Notes under the pieces: model-generated
The model's input: only the letters and a program-made list of their open reading frames with translations
What the model was told of the DNA's origin: nothing
Databases searched by the model: none
Made by a program: the position numbers and the translations under genes
Part shown: positions 49,817 to 58,407 of the stretch, piece by piece
Position numbering within the stretch: position 1 is the stretch's first letter
Layout of the letters: each line of letters begins with the position of its first letter
NCBI RefSeq assembly: GCF_016909575.1
Contig: NZ_JAFBGA010000007.1
Span: 124,001 to 188,000, forward strand
Source of the DNA: Streptomyces sp. HB132
GTDB lineage: Bacteria > Actinomycetota > Actinomycetes > Streptomycetales > Streptomycetaceae
Direction: 5' to 3'
DNA length: 64,000 nucleotides

Positions 49817-51586
49817 TCAGCCGAGGGTCAGCAGACGGTCGCCCGAGTGCTCCAGCTCCAGGACCCACACCTCGTTCGCACCCTCACGGAGCAAGGGCCC
49901 GGGAACGTACAGGGACTGCTGGGGTCCCACGTTCCAATAGCGTCCCAGGCAGACGCCGTTCACCCACACGAAGCCGCGTTCCCACCCCGGCAGAGCGAGC
50001 GCGGCGTCACCCGCGCCGCACACGTCGAAGGCTCCCCGGAAGAGACCTGCCGCGCCCGTTTCCGGAGAGCGGAACGGAACCTCTCCCAGCGCGTCCGCGC
50101 CCTCGAAGGCGTCCAGGGCCAGCCCACGCGCCCGTACGCCGTGCAGGTACTGCCGCTCGTGCAGGACGCCCCCCGTGATCCCCTTCGGCTCGGCGAGACG
50201 CGGCCCGTAGTTGATCCGCCCCAACGACTCCACCCACAGCTCCACCGACGCCGGACCGGAGACCGGCTCTTCCAGCCCGGTGTACGAACAGGCCTCGGCC
50301 GGGCCGCCGCCCAGCACCCCCGCCCGGGCGCCGTCGACGTACACCACCGCCCGGTCCCGCAGCCCTGTCACACCCAGCGGATACGGCCGGCGTGACCCCG
50401 GCACGTCCACCCGGTAGCGGACCAGCCCCCGGTCCACCCCCAGCTCCTCGAAGGTCGGCGGCATCACCCACTCGGCCTCCGGGCCGCCGAGCTTGTCCAT
50501 GACGTCACTCAGAGGTGCCCAGTCCACGAGCTCCGCGCACACCGGACCGGTCAGGGCGGCCGGCGGAGCCGGCACGTCGGGGAGTGGGACACCCTTCTCC
50601 CGATGAAGGGCGAGGATGTCCCTGAACAGCCAGAACTTCTCCGTGGGACGGCCGTACTCGTCGATGGGGGCGTCGTAGTCGTAGGACGTCACGGTCGGCT
50701 GGAGCTCCCCGCCGTGCAGTTCCCCGGCACGGTTCGCCCCCGACCAGCCGCCGAAGTTCGTTCCGCCGTGCGCCATGTAGATGTTGACGGACGCGCCGCA
50801 CCGAAGGATCTCCTCCAACGCCGAAGCCGCGTCGGCGGGATCCCGTACCACCGGCTCCGCACCCCAGTGACCGAACCATCCGCACCAGAACTCCATGCAC
50901 ATCAGCGGCCCGTCAGGACGGTGCCGCCGCAGTGTCGCGAAACCCTCCCGCGCACCCGAACCGAAGTTCGCCGTCGCCAGGACCCCCGGCACCGAACCAC
51001 CGGTCAGCATGTGGTCCTCCGGCCCGTCGGACGTGAACAGCGGCACCGTCACACCGAGCTCGCGCAAGATTTCCGCGAGGCGGACCAGATACACTTGGTC
51101 GGAGCCGTAACTGCCGTACTCGTTCTCGACCTGCACCATGATCACGGGCCCGCCGCGGTCGATCTGTCGCCGCACCACCTGCGGCAGCAGCCGCCGGAAC
51201 CACCGCTCCACCTGCCCCAGGAACTCCGGATCGCGGGTCCGCACCCGAGTGCCCAGCGGCCCCGTCAGCCAGTGCGGCAGGCCGCCGTTCTCCCACTCGG
51301 CACAGATGTACGGCCCCGGCCGTACGATCGCCCACAGCCCCGCCGCCTCCGCAGCGTCCAGGAACCGCCCCAGCGCCTCCACGTCGCGACCGCGCCCCTG
51401 CCGCGGCTCGTGGAGGTTCCACGGGACGTACGTCTCCACGCAGTTCAGGCCCATGGCACGCAGCATCGCCAGCCGGTGCCCCCACTGGCCCTCGTGCACC
51501 CGGAAGTAGTGCAGAGCACCCGACAACAGCCGTACGGGCCGCCCGTCCAGCTCGAAATCCGCCTCACCCACCGTGAAATCAGCCAC
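49817..51586 (-). CDS. Beta-galactosidase (GH35)
   Basis: A 589-aa protein from GTG 51586 (MADFTVGEADFELDG), preceded by AGAGGTGGGG; GTG 51613 is an alternative that adds nine residues. GH35 marks: RLLSGALHYFRV, NCVETYVPWNLHEP, RPGPYICAEWENGGLP, acid/base Glu in IMVQVENEYGSYG (about 154-156), nucleophile Glu232 in LMCMEFWCGWFGHWG, and YMAHGGTNFGGWSG. The C-terminal beta domains start near 340. No signal peptide is visible, so it is probably cytoplasmic. Family members of this bacterial branch often cut beta-1,3-galactosides, which would suit Gal-beta1,3-GalNAc released by the neighbouring GH101 enzyme. Divergent from AraC; shared operator repeats in the gap. Confidence 0.9.
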   Translation of the reverse strand: MADFTVGEADFELDGRPVRLLSGALHYFRVHEGQWGHRLAMLRAMGLNCVETYVPWNLHEPRQGRGRDVEALGRFLDAAEAAGLWAIVRPGPYICAEWENGGLPHWLTGPLGTRVRTRDPEFLGQVERWFRRLLPQVVRRQIDRGGPVIMVQVENEYGSYGSDQVYLVRLAEILRELGVTVPLFTSDGPEDHMLTGGSVPGVLATANFGSGAREGFATLRRHRPDGPLMCMEFWCGWFGHWGAEPVVRDPADAASALEEILRCGASVNIYMAHGGTNFGGWSGANRAGELHGGELQPTVTSYDYDAPIDEYGRPTEKFWLFRDILALHREKGVPLPDVPAPPAALTGPVCAELVDWAPLSDVMDKLGGPEAEWVMPPTFEELGVDRGLVRYRVDVPGSRRPYPLGVTGLRDRAVVYVDGARAGVLGGGPAEACSYTGLEEPVSGPASVELWVESLGRINYGPRLAEPKGITGGVLHERQYLHGVRARGLALDAFEGADALGEVPFRSPETGAAGLFRGAFDVCGAGDAALALPGWERGFVWVNGVCLGRYWNVGPQQSLYVPGPLLREGANEVWVLELEHSGDRLLTLG

Positions 51587-51645
51587 GGTCCCCACCTCTC
51601 GTTCCGCCACCACCCCACCTCACCCCCTGGCGGCGGAGCCGTCCA

Positions 51646-51671
51646 TGGACAAAGATCAGCGCTGTTTGGAC
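51646..51671 (-). promoter_or_regulatory. Paired GTCCA direct repeats between GH35 and AraC genes
   Basis: Read on the minus strand, GTCCAAACAG (ending unit 51671-51667) and CTTTGTCCATGG (unit 51650-51646) place two GTCCA units 21 bp apart, pointing to the GH35 gene. The second unit shares CTTTGTCCATGG with the GH101 promoter. GTCCATGGAC (51641-51650) is also a palindrome. Confidence 0.65.
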
Positions 51672-51715
51672 ACAACGGAACGCCGGCGAACCGGTGCGGG
51701 GAGGACACGGACCGG

Positions 51716-52612
51716 ATGTACCACACCTGGATGCGCTATTTCACGCCCGGTCCCGCCCACCGGAAGCTGGGCCTGGTCTGCCTCGGAGTCGGCCTCCAGC
51801 ACGGCACGCTGCCCCCGGTCGGACCCCGCACCCTCGACCACCACGTCGCGGTCGTCATCAGCGCGGGCAACGGCTGGTACCGCTGTCCCGACGGCAGGGA
51901 CACCCCCGTGGCCGCCCCCGCACTGATCTGGCTCGTGCCGGGCATCCCGCATCACTACGGTCCCGACCCCGACACCGGGTGGGACGAGAGCTTCGTCGAC
52001 TTCAGCGGCCCGGCCACCGCCCCGTACACCGAGCTCGGCTACATCGAACCCGACCGCCCGGTCGTCCCCCTGGCCGGCACCGCGACCGTCCGCGCCGCGG
52101 TGAGCCGCATCACGCGTGCGGCCCGTCACGGCAACCCCCTCCTGGAAGTGGAGACGGGTGCCGCCGTGCACGAACTGCTCGTCGCCCTGCGCCGCGCCCG
52201 GGCCGATGTCGGAGCCGACGGGGACCCCGTACTGAACGCCCTCGCCCGCGACGCCTTCCAGCCCCTGTCCGTCGCCGAACACGCCTCCCGTCACGGGATG
52301 ACCCCCGCCGAGCTGCGCACCGCCGTACGACGGGGCGCCGGATGCAGCCCCAAGGCCTACCTCCTCGGTATTCGCCTCGGCCGCGCCAAGGAACTCCTCG
52401 CCGCCACCGAGCTCCCCGTCGCCGCCGTGGCGCGCCGCGTCGGCTACGACGACCCCGCCTACTTCTCCCGCCTCTTCACCCGCCGCGTCGGGATGGCCCC
52501 GGTCCGCTTCCGGGAGCAGCAGGGCCGCGCGGTCCCCGGTGGCTGGAGCCATCAGATCCCGGACCCCGAGCACCCTCCGACCATCTCCACCCCATCGACG
52601 CGAGCCCTCTGA
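51716..52612 (+). CDS. AraC-family transcriptional regulator of the glycan locus
   Basis: A 298-aa protein (MYHTWMRYFTPG), ATG 51716 with GGGGAGGA upstream. The N-terminal cupin-like ligand domain (HHVAVVISAGNGWYRCPDG, WLVPGIPHHYGPDPDTGWDESFVDFSG) is followed by two helix-turn-helix units: FQPLSVAEHASRHGMTPAELRTAVRRGAGCSPKAYLLGIRLGRAKELL and LPVAAVARRVGYDDPAYFSRLFTRRVGMAPVRFREQ. It is divergent from GH35, and GTCCA repeats lie in the gap and before GH101. It should bind a sugar and activate both hydrolases. The last 61 bases overlap the convergent BTAD gene. Confidence 0.93.
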   Translation: MYHTWMRYFTPGPAHRKLGLVCLGVGLQHGTLPPVGPRTLDHHVAVVISAGNGWYRCPDGRDTPVAAPALIWLVPGIPHHYGPDPDTGWDESFVDFSGPATAPYTELGYIEPDRPVVPLAGTATVRAAVSRITRAARHGNPLLEVETGAAVHELLVALRRARADVGADGDPVLNALARDAFQPLSVAEHASRHGMTPAELRTAVRRGAGCSPKAYLLGIRLGRAKELLAATELPVAAVARRVGYDDPAYFSRLFTRRVGMAPVRFREQQGRAVPGGWSHQIPDPEHPPTISTPSTRAL

Positions 52613-55600
52613 CCACGGTCTCCGAGGCCGGCGCGGCGGGCCGCCTCCTCGATGGTCAGCCGGCTGCCGCGGTCGAACGCCTCCGCGAACTCGGAGGCAC
52701 CCAGGGCGGCCCGCGCCGAAGCGGTGATGCGGTCGACATCGGCGCGTTCGGCGGGTGGCATCGGCGCCCCGGCCCCGCGGCGTGCGGCCGCCGCCGCACC
52801 CAGCAGGACGGCAGCGGTGGTGGCGGTCGGCCCGTCGCGGTGGAGGGCCGCCGCACCTGCGAGGCCTTCCAGGGAGAGCGCGAGGGCACGGGGCTCGGCG
52901 AGGACGCGGGCGATCCCCAGCCCCTCCGAGTGGTGGGCCGCCGCACCGCTCGCGTCGCCGCGGAGCTCGGCGACGAAGCCGAGCTCGGCCAGGAGCAGGT
53001 GGTCGCCCGCCGGCGACGACACATCGGCGTGACCGTCGCGGAGGCGCAGCAGGTACGCCTCGGCCCCGTCGAGGTCGCCTGAACGGCGCGCGCCGAGGGC
53101 GAGGCCCATCCCGGCGTGGATCTCTCCGTACTTGTAGCCCTGCCCGACCGCGATGCGACGCGCCTGTTCGTGCAGGTCACGGGCGCGGTCCCAATCATGG
53201 GCGAGCAACGCGAGGCGGCCGAGTCCGGAGAGACGCGCGGACACCTCCGCCTCCAGCCCCAGCTCCCGCGCCATCCGGAGCCCCTCGTGCTGGCGGCGCT
53301 CCGCGTCCCCGTGGGCGCCCTTGATCTCGGCGAGCGCGGCGAGCGGGGAGACTGTCTGCAACTCGCCCCAGCCGTCACCCAGTTCGCGGAAGAGCAGGGC
53401 GCTTCTCACCCCGTCACGGCCGAGAGCCGCGAGGTCTCCGGACACCAGCGCGAGCGTCGCGCGCAGGCCGAGGGCGGCCGCGGTGCCCCACGAATCCTGT
53501 GCCGTGGTGAACAGGGTGAGCGCACGGGTGTTCAGCTCACCGGCCCCGTCCACGTCACCCGCGCTGAACAGGCCGTACGCGCAGAGCCACAAAGCACGCG
53601 CGCGCCGTACGGGATCGGGAACAGCGTCGCGGGTGGGGTCGCCCTCCCCTGCTGTGCGACTGATCGCCGTGAGGGCGACCGCTGCGCGATCTCCGGTGAG
53701 CAGTGCGAAAGCACCTTCCAACAAGACGAGTTCGTCAGGTGGGGAGGGGTCCGAACACGCGGCCAGCACTGATCTCGAACTGCGGCGGGCCTCGGTGAGG
53801 CGGCCACGCAGGAGCCACCACCAGGCCAGAGCGGTGACCAGCCGGACCGCCTCCTCCGGTTCGCCCGCGCCCGCGCGGCGCACCGCCTCGTCGAGCGCCG
53901 TACGCAGATTCCCCGCCTCGGCGTCCAGCCGGGCCAGCCAGGACCGCTGGTCGGCGCCGCGCAACCGCGGCTCGGCGTGTTCGGCGAAGGCCCGGTAATG
54001 GCGCAGGTGACGGTCCCGTACGGCGAGGAAGCCCTCCCGCTCACGCAGCCGCTCGGTCGCGTACGCGGCGACGGACTCCAGGAGGCGGTAGCGGGGGCCG
54101 TGGGGCCCGTCCACCACGACCACCATAGACCGGTCCACCAGCCGGGTCAGGAGGTCGAGCACCTCCTCCCGGGGCACATCGTCCCCCGCGCAGACCGCCT
54201 CGGCGCCGTCCAGGTCGCAGCCGTCGCTGTGCGCGGCGAGGCGGCACAGGACGATGCGCTCGGATGTGCCGAGCAGCTCCCAGCTCCAGTCGATCACGGC
54301 TCGCAGCGTCTGCTGACGCGCGGGCGCGCCGCGCTGCCCGAAGGTCAGCAGTCGGAAGCGGTCGTGGAGCCGGGCGGCCAACCCCCGCACCCCCAAGGCC
54401 CGTACGCGGGTGGCGGCGAGCTCCAGGGCGAGCGGAATGCCGTCGAGGCGGCGGCAGATCTCGGCGACGGCCCGACGCTCGGGCTCGTCCGGATCGCACG
54501 GGAAGCCGGGGGCAGCGGCGGCCGCGCGCTCCATGAACATCCGGACGGCGTCGGCGGGCCGCAGGGGCTCGACGAGGAACACCGCCTCGCCCGCGAGACG
54601 GAGCGGCTGCTGACCGGTGGCCAGGACGCGTAGTCCGGGGGCGGTGCGCAGGAGCAGCTCGGCGAGTTCGGCGGCGGCGTCGACGACGTGCTCGCAGTTG
54701 TCCAGCACGAGCAGGGTGCGACGGTCGCGCAGGACGGCGGCGAGGCGGTGCGGCAGCGAGGGAGCGGAGGAAACCGTGCCTGGCAGCGGGCGAGGCGCGT
54801 GATCCCGGATGCCGAGAGTGGCGGCGACGACCTGAGCCAGGTCCGCGGGGGAGCCCCTGCGGATGCCGGAGAGCTCGACGAGCCACGTCCCGTCACCCGG
54901 CTCACCGGCCTGCGCGCCGTCCCGCTCGGCGGTGGCCGCCGCCACGGCCAGCCGGGTCTTGCCGACGCCGCCGGGACCGGTGAGGGTCACCAGCCGCTTC
55001 TCCGAGAGGAGCCGGGAGAGCCGGTCGAGGGCCTGACGGCGGCCGATGAGGGGGGTAAGGGGGACGGGGAGGTTCGAAGGGGTACCCGGCCCGGCCGCAT
55101 CACCGGCGCCCCTGGCGGCCGTGGTGGCCACGGTGCTCGCCGTACCCACTGCGGGTACGAGGGACACTCCCGGCGTCCCGGCAGCCCCCGAGCTCAGCTC
55201 CGGATCCTGCCGGAGCACCGCCGCGTGCAGGGCGGCCAGTTCGGGGCTGGGATCGACCCCCAGCTCCCCGACGAGCCGCGACCTCAGATCGTCGTACGAC
55301 GCCAGCGCCTCGTTCTGACGTCCCGCCGCGTACAGGGCCCTCATCTGGACCGCGCGCAGACGCTCCCGCAGCGGGTGGCGCGCCACCAGGTCGGCGAGCT
55401 CCCCGGTGAGGAGAGCGTGGTCCCGCGCCTCCAGGCGTGCCTCCGCCTGCTCCTCCAACACGGACAGCCGCTGCTCCGCGAGGCGTTGCACGGCCCCCCG
55501 TACGAACCCGAGGTCCGCGAAGTCCGCGTACGCGTGCCCCCGCCACAGGTCCAGTGCCTCGGTGAGCAGCGCGGCCCGTGCGCGTGGGTCCCGGACGGGG

Positions 55601-55926
55601 CGGGCCTCGGTCACCAGGGCGCGGAACCGTACGGCGTCCACCTCGTCGGCGCCGTCGAGTCGCAGCAGGTAGCCCGGGGGCCGTCGAACCACCCGGTCCC
55701 GGCCGATGACCCGACGCAGCTGGGACACCTTGGCCTGCAAGGCGGCCCGGGGCTTGCCCGGAGGCATGTCGCCCCACAGATCGTGGATCAGCCGGTCGGC
55801 GGAGACCGGCCCCTCGTCGTTCGCGAGGAGGTCCGCCAGCAAGGCCCGGACCTTGGCCTCGGGAACTCCCGCCTCGCGCCCCTCGCCGTCCCACACCACC
55901 AGTGGCCCGAGCACCCCAAACCGCAT
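52552..55926 (-). CDS. BTAD / NB-ARC transcriptional regulator (AfsR/SARP-like, with C-terminal repeats)
   Basis: The product from ATG 55926 (MRFGVLGPLVVWDGEG) is 1124 aa; a longer upstream reading lies in the divergent gap and lacks coding character. Order: OmpR/SARP-type winged helix about 1-95 (VSADRLIHDLWGD, ALQAKVSQLRRVI), BTAD helices about 100-245 (EALDLWRGHAYADF, LYAAGRQNEALASYDDLRSRLV), NB-ARC ATPase about 285-600 with Walker A VTLTGPGGVGKTRLA and Walker B RRTLLVLDNCEHV, then TPR-like helical repeats to the end. Such regulators activate secondary-metabolite or transport genes in response to ATP state or partner binding. It is divergent from an MFS exporter, its likely target. It overlaps araC by 61 bases at its 3' end. 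Confidence 0.92.
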   Translation of the reverse strand: MRFGVLGPLVVWDGEGREAGVPEAKVRALLADLLANDEGPVSADRLIHDLWGDMPPGKPRAALQAKVSQLRRVIGRDRVVRRPPGYLLRLDGADEVDAVRFRALVTEARPVRDPRARAALLTEALDLWRGHAYADFADLGFVRGAVQRLAEQRLSVLEEQAEARLEARDHALLTGELADLVARHPLRERLRAVQMRALYAAGRQNEALASYDDLRSRLVGELGVDPSPELAALHAAVLRQDPELSSGAAGTPGVSLVPAVGTASTVATTAARGAGDAAGPGTPSNLPVPLTPLIGRRQALDRLSRLLSEKRLVTLTGPGGVGKTRLAVAAATAERDGAQAGEPGDGTWLVELSGIRRGSPADLAQVVAATLGIRDHAPRPLPGTVSSAPSLPHRLAAVLRDRRTLLVLDNCEHVVDAAAELAELLLRTAPGLRVLATGQQPLRLAGEAVFLVEPLRPADAVRMFMERAAAAAPGFPCDPDEPERRAVAEICRRLDGIPLALELAATRVRALGVRGLAARLHDRFRLLTFGQRGAPARQQTLRAVIDWSWELLGTSERIVLCRLAAHSDGCDLDGAEAVCAGDDVPREEVLDLLTRLVDRSMVVVVDGPHGPRYRLLESVAAYATERLREREGFLAVRDRHLRHYRAFAEHAEPRLRGADQRSWLARLDAEAGNLRTALDEAVRRAGAGEPEEAVRLVTALAWWWLLRGRLTEARRSSRSVLAACSDPSPPDELVLLEGAFALLTGDRAAVALTAISRTAGEGDPTRDAVPDPVRRARALWLCAYGLFSAGDVDGAGELNTRALTLFTTAQDSWGTAAALGLRATLALVSGDLAALGRDGVRSALLFRELGDGWGELQTVSPLAALAEIKGAHGDAERRQHEGLRMARELGLEAEVSARLSGLGRLALLAHDWDRARDLHEQARRIAVGQGYKYGEIHAGMGLALGARRSGDLDGAEAYLLRLRDGHADVSSPAGDHLLLAELGFVAELRGDASGAAAHHSEGLGIARVLAEPRALALSLEGLAGAAALHRDGPTATTAAVLLGAAAAARRGAGAPMPPAERADVDRITASARAALGASEFAEAFDRGSRLTIEEAARRAGLGDRGQRARVDGVEMVGGCSGSGI

Positions 55927-56003
55927 GGGAACCAACGTACATGTGCGGGCTTCCGGCAGCGCCGGCCTCACCGCCCCCGCCCGCCCGGTCGTCGGCCGGT
56001 CCG

Positions 56004-56024
56004 AAGGTTTCCGGAGGTTTTCCC
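56004..56024. promoter_or_regulatory. AGGTTT direct repeats in the BTAD/MFS gap (SARP-like site)
   Basis: AGGTTT occurs at 56005-56010 and 56015-56020 (AAGGTTTCCGGAGGTTTTCC), a 10-bp period. SARP-type regulators bind heptameric direct repeats about 11 bp apart. The site is 80 bases from the regulator start and 160 bases from the MFS start. Only two units are seen. Confidence 0.35.
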
Positions 56025-56179
56025 GAAGTGCCCCCGTACAGAGTCGTCCCGCGGGCGGCACCGAGCACCGGCGAGGAACGAGCACCCCTGAAGGGAGCGG
56101 CACCCAGGACCACGCCCCACCCGTCCCCTCGACGCCCCACCCCTTCCTTTTTCCTTCCGCAAGACCTGGAGCAGACCCC

Positions 56180-57442
56180 ATGAGCACCGAACCCGACACG
56201 GCGCCCGCCGCTGCGGCGGCACCTGACCCGCAGAGCGGAGACGAGGCACGCGAGAGACTTCCGCTGGTCGCTCTGCTCGCCCTGGCCACCGCCGTATTCG
56301 TCACCAGCCTCACCGAGACCCTCCCCGCCGGTCTGCTGCCCGCGATGAGCCAGGACCTGCGGGCGAGCGAGTCCGCGACCGGGCAGACCGTCACGGTCTA
56401 CGCGCTCGGCACCGCCCTGACCGCGATCCCGCTCACAGCGGCCACCGCGGGCCGAGGGCGCAAGGCGCTGCTGCTCACCGCCATGGGCGGCTTCGCCGTC
56501 GCCAACACCGTGACGGCGGTGTCATCCGTCTACGAACTGACGATGGTGGCGCGGTTCTTCGCCGGTGTCGCGGCCGGTCTCGCGTGGGCCCTCCTCGCCG
56601 GCTACGCGCGGCGTATGGCACCCGCCCGGCTCCAGGGCAAGGCCATGGCCGTCGCCATGGCGGGTATCCCCGTCGCACTCGCCGTCGGCGTGCCCGCCGG
56701 TACCTTCCTCGGTGACCGGCTCGGCTGGCGGGCGGCGTTCCTGTCGATGACGGCGCTCACACTGCTGCTCCTGGTGTGGATCGTCGCGGCCGTACCGGAC
56801 TTTCCCGGGCTGGGGCGTGGCGAGCGGCCGAAGATGCTGCGTACCCTGCGTGTTCCCGGAGTGGCCCCGGTCCTCGCCGTCACGTCCGTCTTCGTTCTGG
56901 CCCACACCGTCCTGTACGCGTACATCGCCACGTACCTCGACGACCTGGGTCTGGGCGGCAGCACGGGATCGGTGCTCCTGGTCTTCGGCGCGGCGTCACT
57001 GGCGAGCATCTGGATCGTCGGCGCGCTCATCAACCGCCGGCTGCGCGGCCTCACCGTCGTCGGCGCCCTGCTGGTCGCACTTGCCGCCGCGCTCCTCGCC
57101 CTCCTCTCGGACACCACCGCACTGGTCCACGTCGCCGCGGTCCTGTGGGGTCTGGGATGGGGCGGCGTGCCCACACTGCTCCAGACCGCGGTCGGTGACG
57201 CCGGCGGCGAATCCGCCGACTCGGCGCAGGCGATGCTCGTCACGCTCTGGAACCTCGCGATGGCGGGTGGAGGCATCACCGGAGGCATCCTGCTCGACGT
57301 GGTCGGCAGCGAGTCGTTCCCCTGGACGGTTCTCCTGCTCCTGCTGCCGGTGATCGCGGTCGTCCTGTACGCCCGTCAGGCGGGCTTCCCTCCCCGGCGG
57401 CCGGTGGCTCAGACCCAGGCGGCAGGCGTGGACCCCACGTGA
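56180..57442 (+). CDS. MFS exporter (DHA1 family)
   Basis: A 420-aa transporter with 12 hydrophobic helices, start MSTEPDTAPAAAAA. DHA1 features: LVALLALATAVFVTSLTETLPAGLLPAMSQDL in helix 1, TAGRGRKALLLTAMGG (loop 2-3 motif A variant), and helix 5 antiporter-like motif AVAMAGIPVALAVGVPAGTFLGDRLGWRAAF. It resembles AraJ/YdhP/NepI-type efflux proteins that export sugars, purines or drugs by proton exchange. The gene is divergent from the BTAD regulator, which may switch it on. The substrate cannot be inferred. No terminator was clear after the stop. Confidence 0.9.
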   Translation: MSTEPDTAPAAAAAPDPQSGDEARERLPLVALLALATAVFVTSLTETLPAGLLPAMSQDLRASESATGQTVTVYALGTALTAIPLTAATAGRGRKALLLTAMGGFAVANTVTAVSSVYELTMVARFFAGVAAGLAWALLAGYARRMAPARLQGKAMAVAMAGIPVALAVGVPAGTFLGDRLGWRAAFLSMTALTLLLLVWIVAAVPDFPGLGRGERPKMLRTLRVPGVAPVLAVTSVFVLAHTVLYAYIATYLDDLGLGGSTGSVLLVFGAASLASIWIVGALINRRLRGLTVVGALLVALAAALLALLSDTTALVHVAAVLWGLGWGGVPTLLQTAVGDAGGESADSAQAMLVTLWNLAMAGGGITGGILLDVVGSESFPWTVLLLLLPVIAVVLYARQAGFPPRRPVAQTQAAGVDPT

Positions 57443-57676
57443 CACCTCGCAGGCGCGGCGACCGGAGGGCCGTGGTTTTGGGGGTCCCCGCTCGTGTGCG
57501 CCGTCTCGCCCCCGGGCCGCCGCACACGTTGTCGCAGATCATTCGCCAGGGCGTGAACACCACATGAAGCAAGGCCGGTCGCCCTGTCCGGAGGCGGACC
57601 CACCCGTGTGCACGCTCTGAGAGGCACCACGCAATCACCCGTCCCGCTGCCGGACTTCGCAGGAGGAGACCGCACC

Positions 57677-58001
57677 GTGCCCACGACCCGAAAGAAGCAA
57701 GTGCACCTCGCAGTGCAGCTGCCCGGCATCAACAACGTGATCGTCTGGTCGGACCCACGCTCCGGGAGCCAGATCTCCATCGACTCCTTCACCCGGCTCG
57801 CGCAGACCGGCGCTCCGTCGGCCTGAACGGCTTCCGCCTGCGTCCCGGCGCCCTGCCGCACGATCTGACGGCGATCACCCGGGGACTCGTCCCGGAGCTG
57901 CAACGGCGGGGGGGCCCTTCCGAACGGAATACGAACACACCACACTCCGCAGTCACTTGCATCTTCCGCGCCCCGCCGGGCGCTTCATGAAGGCGGGTTG
58001 A
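57677..58001 (+). pseudogene. Remnant of an LLM-class (NtaA/SnaA-type) FMN monooxygenase gene
   Basis: From GTG 57677 (AGGAGG upstream) the text is KKQVHLAVQLPGINNVIVW and DPRSGSQISIDSFTRLAQT, the N-terminus of NtaA/SnaA-like flavin monooxygenases. After about 45 codons it breaks off and a stop follows at 57826. In the next frame the text continues with the family C-terminus, GLNGFRLRPGALPHDLTAITRGLVPELQRRG, and after another shift in a G-run PFRTEYEHTTLRSHLHL to a stop at 58001. So about 330 codons in the middle are lost, plus one frameshift. It is a decayed gene with an otherwise good start region. Confidence 0.85.
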
Positions 58002-58407
58002 CGGGACCCGGAGGAGAGCAGCCCGATCCCGGGGCGGACACCGTGTGACGGCCCCCGGGCAGTCTTCCGTCGTCACGCGGATCCCGGTGCGAACCCCCAA
58101 GCAACAGGGCAGTGCGAGCAGCCTAGTTGATGGCCCGTCGGTTCATCGACCGACCTGCCTCCCGCCCGGCCGCCGGGTCACCGGTGGATCGATGCGGTGA
58201 GGCGTGGTGGGCGGGATGGGGGTGGGCCATGGACGCCATCGCGTGTACCCTCCCACCAGCCGTCGGCGTGGGCAGGTCCGTGGCGCTGGGGAGGGCTTGC
58301 GTTCTCCAGGTGTACGGCGTGGTGTCACGAACCCACCCCCGTCCGGTACCCCGGGACCGCTGTCCTTGGGGCGCCCCTGACACCCCACATCCCAGAGGTC
58401 GTCACCC
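58002..58407. other. 406-bp region before the phospholipase gene
   Basis: No gene is supported. GTCGGT-N6-ACCGAC (58137-58154) is a small perfect inverted repeat, and one arm region reads GTTCATCGACC, a single partial PHO-box-like unit without a good second copy. AGAGGTCGTCACCC precedes the next ATG. Confidence 0.5.

Noticed and set aside
52552..56394. 1280-aa version of the BTAD regulator
   Set aside because: The first 156 codons lie in the divergent gap and across the MFS start; BTAD proteins begin at MRFGVLGP (55926).
58137..58210. PHO box before the phospholipase gene
   Set aside because: Only one GTTCATCGACC-like unit is seen; the second 11-bp unit is poor and the site is 250 bases from the start.
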